A DNA stretch of 64,000 nucleotides. Source: Bacillota bacterium. GTDB taxonomy: Bacteria; Bacillota; Clostridia; Oscillospirales; Ruminococcaceae. Position numbers and translations under genes: made by a program. The stretch spans positions 57,559 through 121,558 of the forward strand of contig JAEZTV010000028.1 in assembly GCA_023421245.1 (NCBI GenBank), in the 5' to 3' direction. The notes beneath the pieces are model-generated. The model was not told the origin of the DNA, ran no database searches, and saw only the letters and a list, made by a program, of their open reading frames with translations. Below are positions 15,006 through 25,040 of the stretch, in pieces (within the stretch, counting starts at the first letter, position 1; the number at the start of each line of letters is the position of its first letter).

Positions 15006-16265
15006 TCAATTGGCTATGCGGCTAATACGAGCACCCAACGCCTTTAAGGTATCTTCCATCCGCTCGTAGCCGCGGTCAATATGCCGCACACTGTTGATTT
15101 CTGTTATGCCTTCCGCCGCAAGCGCCGCAACCACCAGTGCCGCACCGCCGCGCAGGTCGGTGCATTCCACACTTGCGCTGTACAGAGCGGGAACCCCCTC
15201 TACAACGGCTACCCTGCCTTCAAGCTTGATCTTGGCACCCAGGCGCGTAAGCTCTGCGACGTGCTTAAACCGGTTTTCGAATATGTTCTCGACAAAGATG
15301 CTTGCACCCTCGGCAAGCACCGCCACAGCCATAATAGGCGCCTGTGCGTCGGTGGGAAATCCCGGGTACGGCATGGTGCGTATTGTTTGCATCGCCTTTG
15401 GACGCGCACTGTTTTTAAGATAGATGCTGTTGTTTGCAAGAATAATCTTACACCCTGCCTGTTCGAGTACCGGAAGAATAGCGCCAATGTGGCGGGGTTT
15501 CATATCCTTTAGCAGAATCTCACCTCTGGTAACAGCTGCCGCACACAAAAAGGTTGCCGCTGCAATGCGGTCGGGTATGACGGCGTGGCTGGTACCGTGC
15601 AGTTCTTTTACGCCGCTGATATAGATTGTACTTTCGCCCGCACCTTTAATCTTTGCACCGCAGGCATTAAGGTAGTTTGCAAGGTCAATAATCTCAGGTT
15701 CCCGCGCCGCGTTGGAGATGGAGGTCTCGCCTTTTGCAAGGGTTGCGGCAATCATAATGTTCTCGGTTGCGCCGACACTTGGAAACGACAGCGCTACATG
15801 GGCACCTGTAAGCCCGTTTGGCAATGAGCAATCGATATAGCCATGATCCTCTGTAATCTCGGCACCGAGCTGCTTTAGACCATAGATATGCAGATCAATC
15901 GGTCTTGGGCCCAGTTCACATCCGCCCGGAAACGATATCCGTGCTCTGCCGGTTTTGGCCAGTATTGCACCTAAAAACACTATGGAGGAGCGCATCTCGC
16001 GCATAAGATGGGTTGGAATATCGCTTTTGGACAAGCCCGCGGTATGTATGGTGATTACTTGCCCGTCTGCGCTTGTTTTGCAACCCAGATAATCAATGAT
16101 ATTGCGGGCAGCGTCAATATCGGAAAGGTTTGGGCAGTTGCCGATTACGCTTTCGCCACTGCACATAATGCTTGCGGCAAGAATCGGCAATGCGCTGTTC
16201 TTTGCCCCCTGAACCTTGATTTCGCCAGTGATTTTTTCCCCGCCCTCAATCAAGTATTTATTCAT
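15006..16265 (-). CDS. murA: UDP-N-acetylglucosamine 1-carboxyvinyltransferase (MurA, copy 1)
   Basis: 419 residues from ATG 16265 (AAGGGGTGC upstream). Transfers enolpyruvate from PEP to UDP-GlcNAc, the first committed step of peptidoglycan synthesis in the cytoplasm. Visible: KVQGAKNSALPILAAS at the start, the active-site Cys in SFPGGCELGPRPIDLH, and YPGFPTDAQAPIMA near 300. The Cys is the fosfomycin target in the family. It lies within the dcw cluster, between murG and ftsQ. A second copy is at 45057-46343. Confidence 0.96.
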   Translation of the reverse strand: MNKYLIEGGEKITGEIKVQGAKNSALPILAASIMCSGESVIGNCPNLSDIDAARNIIDYLGCKTSADGQVITIHTAGLSKSDIPTHLMREMRSSIVFLGAILAKTGRARISFPGGCELGPRPIDLHIYGLKQLGAEITEDHGYIDCSLPNGLTGAHVALSFPSVGATENIMIAATLAKGETSISNAAREPEIIDLANYLNACGAKIKGAGESTIYISGVKELHGTSHAVIPDRIAAATFLCAAAVTRGEILLKDMKPRHIGAILPVLEQAGCKIILANNSIYLKNSARPKAMQTIRTMPYPGFPTDAQAPIMAVAVLAEGASIFVENIFENRFKHVAELTRLGAKIKLEGRVAVVEGVPALYSASVECTDLRGGAALVVAALAAEGITEINSVRHIDRGYERMEDTLKALGARISRIAN

Positions 16266-16397
16266 GTCTTTGCACCCCTTCAAATAAGCAGAGCAAAGGG
16301 ATGGATGCCTGCGCAAAGGACCGCTTTCCGCAGGGATTTCTCCCTCACAAGCCATACTATGCTTACTTTATCGGGATTGTGAAAGTACGAGTTTTTA

Positions 16398-17513
16398 CTA
16401 TAAAAGCTGCTGAATCTCACGGTAAATACGCTGGTTTGCATCAACGATTGCAAGCTGCGCTGCGGCAGCCGATAAGGCCGCTAACCTGTCCGGTACCAGT
16501 ATAAGACCGTGAACAACATCAATAAGTCCGTCACCGCTTAGCTGATTTTCTTCTATGACTATAGCGGCCTTACCTCTGGCGAGCACCATCGCGTTGTGGT
16601 ATTGGTGGTTCTCGGTCACATTGGGGGAGGGGATAAGAATGGATGCCTTTGCAGTTGCCTGTATCTCGCTTAAGGTAATTGCCCCTGCGCGTGAAATCAC
16701 AAGGTCTGCCGCCGCATTGCAGCGGGGCATGTCGTCTATATATTCCCGCACCATAAGCTGCGGATTGTCGGCAAGCTGTATCCCGCGTTGTGCAAGCAAG
16801 GCTAAAAACGCATCGTAGCCCTTTTTACCGGTACCGTGGATATGGTATATCGATTTATCGCGGCAATGCCACGCCATAAGGTCTGCAACCGCCTCGTTTA
16901 TCGCTCTCGCACCAAGGCTGCCGCCGAACGAAAGAATGCAGGGGCGGCCATCCAACGCAAGCTCCTTGCGCGCTGTTTCCTTTTTGTAAAAAACAATCTC
17001 CTCCCGGATGGGGTTGCCTGTTACAACAGCGTTTATCCTTGGGCTAAGATGCTTTTTTGCATCCTCGACCGCCAGCAATACCTTGTCCACATGCCGGGAG
17101 ACAAGCTTTGTTGTAATGCCCGGAAAGGCATTTTGCTCGTGAGTGAGTGTCTTAATGCCCATGGATGCTGCCTGAATAATTACCGGCGCACTGACATATC
17201 CGCCGGTGCCAAGCACCAGATCGGGTGCGAAATTCTTTATAATAGCAGCGGCCTCTTTGCGTGCCGAATAGAGCTGAACAATCGCGTTAATATTCTTTTT
17301 AATTGCGCCAAGGCCTGAGCTGCGAACAATTCCGCGGGAATGGATGCCCGCAAATGCAAATCCTTGTGCCGGTACCAACTGCGATTCCATGCCATTTTGG
17401 TTGCCGATGTACAGTATCTCCGCCTCAGGATGGCGGCAGCGCAGATATCCGGCAACCGCGAGCGCGGGATTAATATGTCCTGCCGTACCGCCTCCGGTAA
17501 AGATAATGCGCAT
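16398..17513 (-). CDS. murG: MurG, lipid II synthase (GlcNAc transferase)
   Basis: 371 residues from ATG 17513 (AAGGGAGAG upstream). GT28 glycosyltransferase that adds GlcNAc to lipid I at the inner face of the membrane. Motifs: FTGGGTAGHINPALA at the N-terminus, GTGGYVSAPV near 95, SFGGSLGARAIN near 190, and SRAGAITLSEIQA near 265. Normal length. Follows ftsW by ~34 bases. Confidence 0.97.
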   Translation of the reverse strand: MRIIFTGGGTAGHINPALAVAGYLRCRHPEAEILYIGNQNGMESQLVPAQGFAFAGIHSRGIVRSSGLGAIKKNINAIVQLYSARKEAAAIIKNFAPDLVLGTGGYVSAPVIIQAASMGIKTLTHEQNAFPGITTKLVSRHVDKVLLAVEDAKKHLSPRINAVVTGNPIREEIVFYKKETARKELALDGRPCILSFGGSLGARAINEAVADLMAWHCRDKSIYHIHGTGKKGYDAFLALLAQRGIQLADNPQLMVREYIDDMPRCNAAADLVISRAGAITLSEIQATAKASILIPSPNVTENHQYHNAMVLARGKAAIVIEENQLSGDGLIDVVHGLILVPDRLAALSAAAAQLAIVDANQRIYREIQQLL

Positions 17514-17547
17514 GTCCACACTCTCCCTTTTCATGTGTTCCGGCTCG

Positions 17548-18696
17548 CTACGTCTTTTCGAGCACCGAGTATCGCGAAACCGATAACACAACACCCATCT
17601 GACACAGCAACATGACCAGCGATGAACCGCCGTAGCTGAAAAACGGCAGGCTGATTCCGGTATTTGGTATGGTACCTGTTACAACCGCAATATTGAGAAT
17701 TGCCTGTACGCCGATTTGTGTGGTAAGCCCCATGGCGAGCATGCAGCCGAACTTATCGCGCGCGCGCATCGCTATTACAAATCCGCGCCACACAAATAAA
17801 GCAAACAATACAATAATCAGTGTCGCGCCCACAAAGCCGAGCTCTTCGCAAATGATAGAGAAGATAAAGTCGTTTTGCGGTTCGGGAACATACAGGTACT
17901 TCTGGCGCGAGTTGCCAAGTCCCTGCCCAAGCAGTCCGCCCGAGCCTATGGCATACAGGGATTGCAGAATCTGATGTCCCGAATCGGTTGGGTCGATAGT
18001 CGGATCCAGCCAGATCTGGATTCGTTCGATGGCATAGCTCATCTTGTTTGTCAGCGCAATATATGCAACCGCAAGCGCACCGCCCGCCGAGCCGAACAGA
18101 ACAAACCACCGAAGCTTGACGCCCCCGATAAACATGATGACGGCTCCAAGCAATGTAATCAAAATGGTGCCGGAAAGATGCTTTGCAAGAAAAACCAGTA
18201 CCACCACCGGCCCTAAAAACGCAAAGCACAGAGCAAATCCCCGCGTAAACTTGCCCATATGGGCGCTGTTGTGCGCAATAATATGCGAAAGAATCAGCAC
18301 AATGCCGAACTTTGCAATCTCTGAGGGCTGAAACTGCACACCGAATAATATGATCCACCGGTGCGTTCCCTTTATCGCCGGCGAGAACAGTGCGAGTACC
18401 AGCAGCGCGATGACACCGATATACACAATCAGCGCGAAGTGGTGCAGAATATGATAATCGATATAGGATATCGCAATCATCGCCGCAACGCCCATGAGGG
18501 CAAACACCAGCTGGTTTTTTATAAAAAGATAGCTATCGCCATAGTAATACAGCGCATAGGCATAGCTGGAGGAGAACAGCATAATAAGCCCCATACCAAG
18601 CAATGCCAGCGTAAACAGGAAGAAGGTAATGTCCATACTGCCTTTTGGAAACTTGAGCACCGATTTTAGCTTCAAACGGACACACCCCAATCCCAT
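17548..18696 (-). CDS. ftsW: Lipid II polymerase FtsW/SpoVE (SEDS family)
   Basis: 382 residues if started at the ATG at 18696. A TTG at 18675 with GGGGTG 6 bases upstream, giving MKLKSVLKFPKGSMD, is at least as likely. About ten membrane helices. SEDS signatures: QPSEIAKFGIVLILSHI, LSGTILITLLGAV, GSGGLLGQGLGNS, GISLPFFSYGGSSL near the C-terminus. It polymerises glycan strands at the septum with its partner transpeptidase (22759-24972). Sequence alone cannot separate a vegetative FtsW from a sporulation SpoVE role. Confidence 0.93.
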   Translation of the reverse strand: MGLGCVRLKLKSVLKFPKGSMDITFFLFTLALLGMGLIMLFSSSYAYALYYYGDSYLFIKNQLVFALMGVAAMIAISYIDYHILHHFALIVYIGVIALLVLALFSPAIKGTHRWIILFGVQFQPSEIAKFGIVLILSHIIAHNSAHMGKFTRGFALCFAFLGPVVVLVFLAKHLSGTILITLLGAVIMFIGGVKLRWFVLFGSAGGALAVAYIALTNKMSYAIERIQIWLDPTIDPTDSGHQILQSLYAIGSGGLLGQGLGNSRQKYLYVPEPQNDFIFSIICEELGFVGATLIIVLFALFVWRGFVIAMRARDKFGCMLAMGLTTQIGVQAILNIAVVTGTIPNTGISLPFFSYGGSSLVMLLCQMGVVLSVSRYSVLEKT

Positions 18697-18711
18697 GCAA
18701 AAATAGCCGTG

Positions 18712-19728
18712 CTACACAAGCGTTACTGCCCACAGTGCCAGCGCCCCGCCGATGATTCCAACAAGCGAGAACGACATGACAATCTTCACTTCGCTAAACC
18801 CCGACATTTCGTAATGATGATGAATCGGGCTCATTTTAAACACACGCTTCTTGGTCAGTTTAAAGCTGATAACCTGTATCACTACTGAAAGCGCTTCCAG
18901 TACATATACAATTCCCGCAAGCGCCAAAAACGCGGGCATGTTAATGCCAAATGCGATGGCGACTACCGCGCCGCCCAAAAACATCGAGCCGGTATCGCCC
19001 ATAAAAACCTTTGCGGGATGAAAATTCCACACCAAAAATCCGATGCATGCGGCGGCAAGTGCGACCGCAAAGATTCCCTGTTTGTATTGGCCAAGCACTG
19101 CGCACATCAGCATGAGCACAACGCCGCACACAAAGGTGAGCGAGCCGCACAGACCGTCAATGCCATCCGATAGATTGACGGCATTGACCATGAAATAGAT
19201 GATCAATACCGAGAAAGGATAATAAAACAGTCCCATCTCCCACGGGCCAAGGAATGGCACCTGCATCACAGTACCGCGGTCGCCCGCCAGATAAACGGTA
19301 AGCAGGTATAGTATTGCCGCGAGTATCTGCATTATCGTTTTTTGGGATGCCGTCAGTCCAAGATTCCTCTTTTTTACTACCTTGATATAATCGTCGGTAA
19401 AGCCGATGAATCCGTTTGCCAAAGCAAGCAGACAGCCTGCCGCAAGCTTAATGTTCTCGAGCCTTACGGTTTCGGCAAAGGCCTCGCCCTGAGAAAATGA
19501 TACTGCAAGCAGACCTACGATAAGCCCTGCCAGTGTGCCAACCACAAACATAATGCCGCCCATGGTAGGTGTGCCTTGCTTATTTTTATGCCACGTGGGC
19601 CCAATCTCTTTGATGGTCTGGCCGTAGCGCAGCTTTGTAAGGTACGGTATCAATCCGCGTCCTGCCGCAGCGGTGACCACAAAGGCAACCAGTGCCGTGA
19701 TGATTGTCGCCGTCGAGTTCATTTGCAA
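18712..19728 (-). CDS. mraY: Phospho-N-acetylmuramoyl-pentapeptide transferase MraY
   Basis: 338 residues, ~10 membrane helices. Makes lipid I from UDP-MurNAc-pentapeptide and undecaprenyl phosphate. Catalytic features: HKNKQGTPTMGGIMF, the Asp pair in FIGFTDDYIKV, NAVNLSDGIDGL, and VFMGDTGSMFLGG, then PIHHHYEMSG. Normal length. In most Firmicutes murD follows mraY; here ftsW follows at once. Confidence 0.97.
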   Translation of the reverse strand: MQMNSTATIITALVAFVVTAAAGRGLIPYLTKLRYGQTIKEIGPTWHKNKQGTPTMGGIMFVVGTLAGLIVGLLAVSFSQGEAFAETVRLENIKLAAGCLLALANGFIGFTDDYIKVVKKRNLGLTASQKTIMQILAAILYLLTVYLAGDRGTVMQVPFLGPWEMGLFYYPFSVLIIYFMVNAVNLSDGIDGLCGSLTFVCGVVLMLMCAVLGQYKQGIFAVALAAACIGFLVWNFHPAKVFMGDTGSMFLGGAVVAIAFGINMPAFLALAGIVYVLEALSVVIQVISFKLTKKRVFKMSPIHHHYEMSGFSEVKIVMSFSLVGIIGGALALWAVTLV

Positions 19729-19835
19729 AACATCCTTTTATGTGATTTCCATTGAGATAGACAACATATATCTCTTAAGCAGCACCGCAAAGCAGTGCAG
19801 CTGCAGAATATGCCATTTCATACCGTAAACTAAGG

Positions 19836-21221
19836 TTAATCCCTTACACCATCTATACAGGCATAAAACTGCTCGATAATCTCTTCCAGACGCATTCCGC
19901 GGCTACCCTTGAACAGGATGGTGTCGCCGGGCTTCGCCGTCTCTGCCAGCTTTCGCAGCACGCTGCCTTTTTCGGCAAAGAAATACGCATCGCGGATACC
20001 CTGTGCCTTTGCAGAATTGGCGATAGAGCTTGCCTTGCTGCCATAGGTGATGAGGATATCGGTGCCGTTTTGTGCTGCAAGCTGCCCTACCAGCTCGTGT
20101 GCGGCCTGTGAATAGCTGCCAAGCTCAAGCATATCGGCAAGCACTGCAATGCTTCTGCCGCCCGATTCCTCCTTGATTACTTTGAGCGTGTCGAGAGCGG
20201 CCTTCATCGAATCGGGGCTTGCGTTATAGCAATCCTCTATCACGGTAAAGCCTGCGCGGCGAACAATTCGCTGGCGCATGCCGGACGGCGTATACTGCCC
20301 AAGTGCCGCAATGCTTTTTGCTAGATTAAGCCCGAGCGCCGCCGCTACGCTAATGGCGGCAAGTGCGTTTTGCACGTTGTGGTTACCGATACTGGGGATA
20401 ACCACAAGATACTCCTTATCTTTATATCGGATGGTAAAGTGAGTTTCTTCACCTTTTCGGCGGATGTTTTTTGCGGTAATGTCCGCCTGCGGATTGCCGA
20501 TACCGTATGCAATTATAGCAAGGCCGCGATAGGATTTTATGTCGCAAAGAAGATCATCGTCATGATTCAAAATAAGTGTTCCACTCTGCGCAAGCCCCTC
20601 GGCAATCTCAAGCTTTGCCGCAAGGATGTTCTCTCTGCTGCCAAGGTTTTCGATGTGGGAAACACCGATATTGGTGATAACTGCCACTGTAGGAAGCGAA
20701 GCCACGGAAAGCAGTGAAAGGTCGCCCTGATGTGTCATACCCATCTCAAGAACCGCGCAGCCATAGCTTTCATCCAGACCCATCAGCGTAAGCGGCAAGC
20801 CAATCTCGTTGTTGCGGTTCCCCTCGGTTTTTAGGGTTTTATAGTGTGCACTCATTGCACAGGCAATCATATCCTTGGTGGTGGTTTTACCGACGCTGCC
20901 GGTTACTGCAACGACAGGCAGATCAAACTTGCTGCGGTAGGCACCGCCAAGCGCAATCAGCGCCCGCTGAGTATCACCAACATAAAGGACCGGTTTGTGT
21001 GTGTCGGGCACCTGCTTGCGGCAGATTGCCGCCACGGCGCCCTTTTCAAACGCGTCACGCACAAAATCGTGCCCGTCAAACCGCTCGCCCTCAAGGGCAA
21101 CAAAAAGGCAACCGGGGGTTATGGCACGCGAGTCGGTGCACACGTCCAAGACGGCGGTGTTATTTTCCGGCGAGGTTATGCCGAGCGCTCGGGCAATATC
21201 ATTTAACATCCACGGCTTCAA
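19836..21221 (-). CDS. murF: UDP-MurNAc-tripeptide:D-Ala-D-Ala ligase MurF
   Basis: 461 residues; TTG start with GGAGG 8 bases upstream. Mur ligase fold: substrate-binding N-domain (CTDSRAITPGCLFVALEGERFDG in segments), ATP loop TGSVGKTTTKDMI near 110, EMGMTHQGDLSLLS, and a C-terminal domain with EDCYNASPDSMKAAL. It adds D-Ala-D-Ala to the tripeptide. Adjacent to murE (21-base gap). Confidence 0.96.
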   Translation of the reverse strand: MKPWMLNDIARALGITSPENNTAVLDVCTDSRAITPGCLFVALEGERFDGHDFVRDAFEKGAVAAICRKQVPDTHKPVLYVGDTQRALIALGGAYRSKFDLPVVAVTGSVGKTTTKDMIACAMSAHYKTLKTEGNRNNEIGLPLTLMGLDESYGCAVLEMGMTHQGDLSLLSVASLPTVAVITNIGVSHIENLGSRENILAAKLEIAEGLAQSGTLILNHDDDLLCDIKSYRGLAIIAYGIGNPQADITAKNIRRKGEETHFTIRYKDKEYLVVIPSIGNHNVQNALAAISVAAALGLNLAKSIAALGQYTPSGMRQRIVRRAGFTVIEDCYNASPDSMKAALDTLKVIKEESGGRSIAVLADMLELGSYSQAAHELVGQLAAQNGTDILITYGSKASSIANSAKAQGIRDAYFFAEKGSVLRKLAETAKPGDTILFKGSRGMRLEEIIEQFYACIDGVRD

Positions 21222-21242
21222 ATCCCGATTCCTCCACTCTGT

Positions 21243-22694
21243 TTATCGCGATGCGTTTCGCTTTTTCATAATCTTTTTAACAATCTCGTGCTCATCAAAT
21301 AAGACAGTACCAAAGTCAAGCACTTGATAGTCCTCATGTCCCTTGCCGCACAACACAATAACATCATCCTGCTGCGCGGAGGCAATCGCCCATTCAATTG
21401 CCTCGTAGCGGTCGACAATCACCTTATATTGTACGCCCGTTCCCTCAAATCCGGGAAGTGCATCGTTTATAATCTGCATGGGGTCTTCGCTGCGCGGGTT
21501 ATCGGAGGTGAGGATTGCAAAATCGCAATGCTCGCCTACCGCACGTGTCATCTTGGTGCGTTTGGTGCGATCGCGGTTCCCCGCACATCCAAACAGAGCG
21601 ACCACACGCCCCTTTGCAAACTCCTGCACTGCCGACAAAACCTTCTCCAGCCCGTCAGGGCTGTGCGCATAGTCGCAGATAATGGTAAAGTCATTGCCTG
21701 CGTACAAAACCTCGGCGCGGCCTTTTACGCCTGTGCAATGGTTTAGCCCCGCGGCAACAACCGAGGATTCAAACCCAAGCGAAACCATACAGGAGGCCGC
21801 CGCCATGGCGTTTGAAACTGAAAACGCGCCCGGCATACAGAACGATATCCGCTCAATCATGCCTTTGCCGACAAACGCAAAGTTGACGCCGCTGCTGTGT
21901 TTTTCTACGTTCTTCGCGGTATAGTCCGCCATGTCGTCCTGAGCGGAATAACTGACTGCCTTGCATGGAATCTCGCGCAGCAACTGCCTGCCGTATTCAT
22001 CATCAAGGTTAATGATACCGATCCGGCAGCTGTCAAACAGTTTTTTCTTTGCGTCAAAGTAGTTTTCCATCGTCAGGTGGTAATCAAGGTGATCTTGCGT
22101 CAGGTTCGTAAAAACCCCCGCCTCAAACCGGCAGCCGTCCAACCGGTGTTGATCCAGCGCGTGGGAGGACGCCTCCATTACAACATATTCACATCCCGCC
22201 GCCACCATGCGTCCAAACAGCGCATGAAGCTCCGCCGGATCTGGGGTAGTATGCTTTGCCGGCAGCGTCATATCACCAATTTCAACATGGATGGTGCCGA
22301 TTAAACCTGTTTTCTTACCTGCAAACTCAAGTATCTGCTTCAAAAGATAGGTAATTGTGGTTTTGCCATTTGTGCCGGTAACGGCGATTAACTTCAGACT
22401 TTGCGCCGGATTACCGCTTAGCTCGGCGCACAACAGCGCATATACCGCACGGCTGTTCGGAACCAGAATCTGACCGGAAAGGCCCAGGTCTCGCTCGCAG
22501 ATTACTGCCGCAGCCCCTTGATTGAGCGCCGCTTCGGCAAAATTGTGCCCGTCAAATTTTTCGCCCTTTATCGCGACAAACAGGGTTCCTTTCCGTACCA
22601 TGCGGGAATCGGCGGTTACCGCGGATACCTCTGCATCGGACAGACCTGCCCCGGGCAGGCAGTTAATTCGTTCCAAAAGCTGTGATAATTTCAT
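21243..22694 (-). CDS. murE: UDP-MurNAc-dipeptide:meso-DAP ligase MurE
   Basis: 483 residues from ATG 22694 (GGGAGGCGGG upstream). Walker loop VTGTNGKTTITYL near 105, YAHSPDGLEKVL near 350, and the diamino-acid specificity motif DNPRSEDP near 400. DNPR indicates meso-diaminopimelate rather than lysine, so the organism should have DAP-type peptidoglycan. The gene lies between the spoVD-type transpeptidase and murF. Confidence 0.96.
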   Translation of the reverse strand: MKLSQLLERINCLPGAGLSDAEVSAVTADSRMVRKGTLFVAIKGEKFDGHNFAEAALNQGAAAVICERDLGLSGQILVPNSRAVYALLCAELSGNPAQSLKLIAVTGTNGKTTITYLLKQILEFAGKKTGLIGTIHVEIGDMTLPAKHTTPDPAELHALFGRMVAAGCEYVVMEASSHALDQHRLDGCRFEAGVFTNLTQDHLDYHLTMENYFDAKKKLFDSCRIGIINLDDEYGRQLLREIPCKAVSYSAQDDMADYTAKNVEKHSSGVNFAFVGKGMIERISFCMPGAFSVSNAMAAASCMVSLGFESSVVAAGLNHCTGVKGRAEVLYAGNDFTIICDYAHSPDGLEKVLSAVQEFAKGRVVALFGCAGNRDRTKRTKMTRAVGEHCDFAILTSDNPRSEDPMQIINDALPGFEGTGVQYKVIVDRYEAIEWAIASAQQDDVIVLCGKGHEDYQVLDFGTVLFDEHEIVKKIMKKRNASR

Positions 22695-22758
22695 TTTGCC
22701 CGCCTCCCTGCTTCTCCGCTTTTCGCTTTTCATACTCAATAGTATGGTCTTGTTTGTG

Positions 22759-24972
22759 CTATTCTACCGCATCATCCACACCAAAAACGACATCGATTAC
22801 GGTGCCATGCTCGGCAATAGCGCCTGAAAGCGACTGTGAGATTGCCTTGGTACCCACCTGATCGCTTCCGCCGCCCACGATGCGAATGTTAAAGCCCGCA
22901 TTGGTGAGTATTTTATTGGCCTCCTGCGCCGTAAGCCCGACGACACTTGGTACTGCAGATGATTTAACCTCCTTGGTATCGGTGTACAAAATCACCTTGC
23001 CGCCCCTTGGAATCGGCTGACCGGCAAGCGGATATTGCTTAATCACCTTTTCGCCGCTGCCAACAATCTCCGCCTGCAACCCCTGCTTATTGAGCGCTGA
23101 GATTGCCTCGTGCGGTTTTATACCTACAACATTTTGGGTGGAGACATCCATCTTCTCAAGCTCCTCGGCGGTGTACGCGGGCTCGATACCGAGATAGGTT
23201 AGTGTTTCAGCAATGATGGCTCCTGCCACCGGCGCCGCATAGGTGGAGCCGTACGCACCGGAATCGGCGGGTTCATCGAGTATGATAAGTACCGCAATCT
23301 GGGGGTTATCGGCCGGAGCAAACCCAAGGAAGGAGAGCACATGCTCCTTTACACCCGTGGTGCTCTGCTGGTCAAGCTTTTCTGACGTACCGGTTTTTCC
23401 GCCAATGCGGTAGCCCTTTATGTATGCGCTGCGTCCGCTTCCCTCGCTGACCACCTTTTCCAGCATAAGTGCAAGCTCCGCGGATGCTTTTTCGGAGATA
23501 ACCTGCCGCTTTAGAACCGGTTCAATATTTTCTATAATGTTTTTGTCTGAGTCGATAACCTGCTTTACAACGTGCGGCTCGTATAGGTAACCGCCGTTAA
23601 TCGCTGCGGCAACAGCGGTTATCATCTGCATCGGTGTGACCTTAAAGCTCTGGCCGAACGATGCAACAGCAAGGGTATCAGCCTCTTTTTGCAAAACAGC
23701 CAACGAATGATAGATGCCGCCCGTCTCACCGGGCAGATCAATCCCCGTGGGCTCATTAAAGCCGAATGCCTTATAATACTGTGCCGTGCGTTCCGGCCCA
23801 AGCAACAGACCCACCGCCATAAAAACAGGGTTGCAGGAGTTTCTGATTCCATCCACGAAGTTCTGCGCGCCATGCCCAGCGTGCCTCCAGCAGCCGATGG
23901 AACGCCCGTTTACGGTAAGCGAGCCGTTGCAATAAAAGGGTGAGTGTGCGTTAACAACCCCTTCTTCCAGCGCAGAGGCCGCCGTAATAATCTTATAAAC
24001 CGAGCCCGGTTCATAGGTGTCGGAGATCGCCTTGTTTCTCCACTGTGCCTCGCGAGCCGTCTGAAGCTGTGTAACGCGCTCATCCTTATCTTCCAGTGCA
24101 TTGATAAGGGCCGATAGCTCTGCATCGTCTAATTCAAAAGGCTGGTTGGGGTCGTAATCCGGCTCGGTATCCATGGCTAGAACCTCACCTGTCGTAACAT
24201 CCATAACGATTGCGGTCGCACGGTTTTTTACCCCGTACTCGATTACCGCCGTTTCAAGATTCTTTTCAACAATATGCTGTATAACCTCATCGATAGTTAA
24301 CACCAGAGAATAGCCATCCTGCGCATCGTTACGCGCCTCATATTCCAGCGGCATATCTTTGCCTAGTGCATTCTTCATCGACACAATCCTGCCGTCAACA
24401 CCCTTGAGATACCGCTCGTAGTAGGATTCGATTCCATTAAGTCCCTGATGGTCGTCACCGGTGAAGCCAAGAATGGTTGCCGCAAAGTCGCCGTAGGGAT
24501 AATAGCGCTTGTAGTCTTCGTTAAGCACAATGCCCGTAACCTTATTTTCGCTGATAAACGCACGAATAGCGTCCGCTTCGGCTGACTCTACGCGACGCTT
24601 TACAAGTTCATAATAGTTTTTCTTCGTGGTCTTTTCTAAAATCCGCTGCTCATCCATATCCAGAAGCTCAGAAAGCTTTTTTGCAATGAGCTCGCGTTGT
24701 TCCTCCTTGATGTTTGTGGGGTTAAGGCTTATCTCCCATACATTGGCACTCTGCGCAAGCACGTTTAGGTTGCGGTCATAGATTGTTCCGCGCCTTGATT
24801 TTACCGTGGTTTCGCGTAACTGCTGATTAATGGCCTTTTCTTGATACGGCTCACCTACTACAATCTGCAGGTATGCAAGACGGCCGATTAGCACCGTAAA
24901 GCATACCGCTGTAAGTACAATAACGACAAACAGCATCTTTTTCATCATGGCGTTATTTGGCCCTGCCGGCAT
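22759..24972 (-). CDS. Class B penicillin-binding protein with two PASTA domains (SpoVD/PBP2-type)
   Basis: 737 residues; AAGGAGG before ATG. One N-terminal membrane helix (~10-30), a pedestal domain, then the transpeptidase: SxxK in YEPGSVYKIIT, SxN in RNSCNPVFM, and KTGT in GGKTGTSEK. Two C-terminal PASTA repeats follow (NVVGIKPHEAISALNK... and PSVVGLTAQEANKILTN...). It cross-links septal peptidoglycan with the SEDS partner at 17548-18696. In clostridial dcw clusters this position is held by SpoVD, needed for spore cortex, or by the vegetative PBP2; one gene may serve both. Confidence 0.93.
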   Translation of the reverse strand: MPAGPNNAMMKKMLFVVIVLTAVCFTVLIGRLAYLQIVVGEPYQEKAINQQLRETTVKSRRGTIYDRNLNVLAQSANVWEISLNPTNIKEEQRELIAKKLSELLDMDEQRILEKTTKKNYYELVKRRVESAEADAIRAFISENKVTGIVLNEDYKRYYPYGDFAATILGFTGDDHQGLNGIESYYERYLKGVDGRIVSMKNALGKDMPLEYEARNDAQDGYSLVLTIDEVIQHIVEKNLETAVIEYGVKNRATAIVMDVTTGEVLAMDTEPDYDPNQPFELDDAELSALINALEDKDERVTQLQTAREAQWRNKAISDTYEPGSVYKIITAASALEEGVVNAHSPFYCNGSLTVNGRSIGCWRHAGHGAQNFVDGIRNSCNPVFMAVGLLLGPERTAQYYKAFGFNEPTGIDLPGETGGIYHSLAVLQKEADTLAVASFGQSFKVTPMQMITAVAAAINGGYLYEPHVVKQVIDSDKNIIENIEPVLKRQVISEKASAELALMLEKVVSEGSGRSAYIKGYRIGGKTGTSEKLDQQSTTGVKEHVLSFLGFAPADNPQIAVLIILDEPADSGAYGSTYAAPVAGAIIAETLTYLGIEPAYTAEELEKMDVSTQNVVGIKPHEAISALNKQGLQAEIVGSGEKVIKQYPLAGQPIPRGGKVILYTDTKEVKSSAVPSVVGLTAQEANKILTNAGFNIRIVGGGSDQVGTKAISQSLSGAIAEHGTVIDVVFGVDDAVE

Positions 24973-25040
24973 AGCCCCAGCCTCCTTGCTCTTACGCCCA
25001 GCTTTGCGTTAAAACCATTTTAATTGTATGTGTTTAAATT

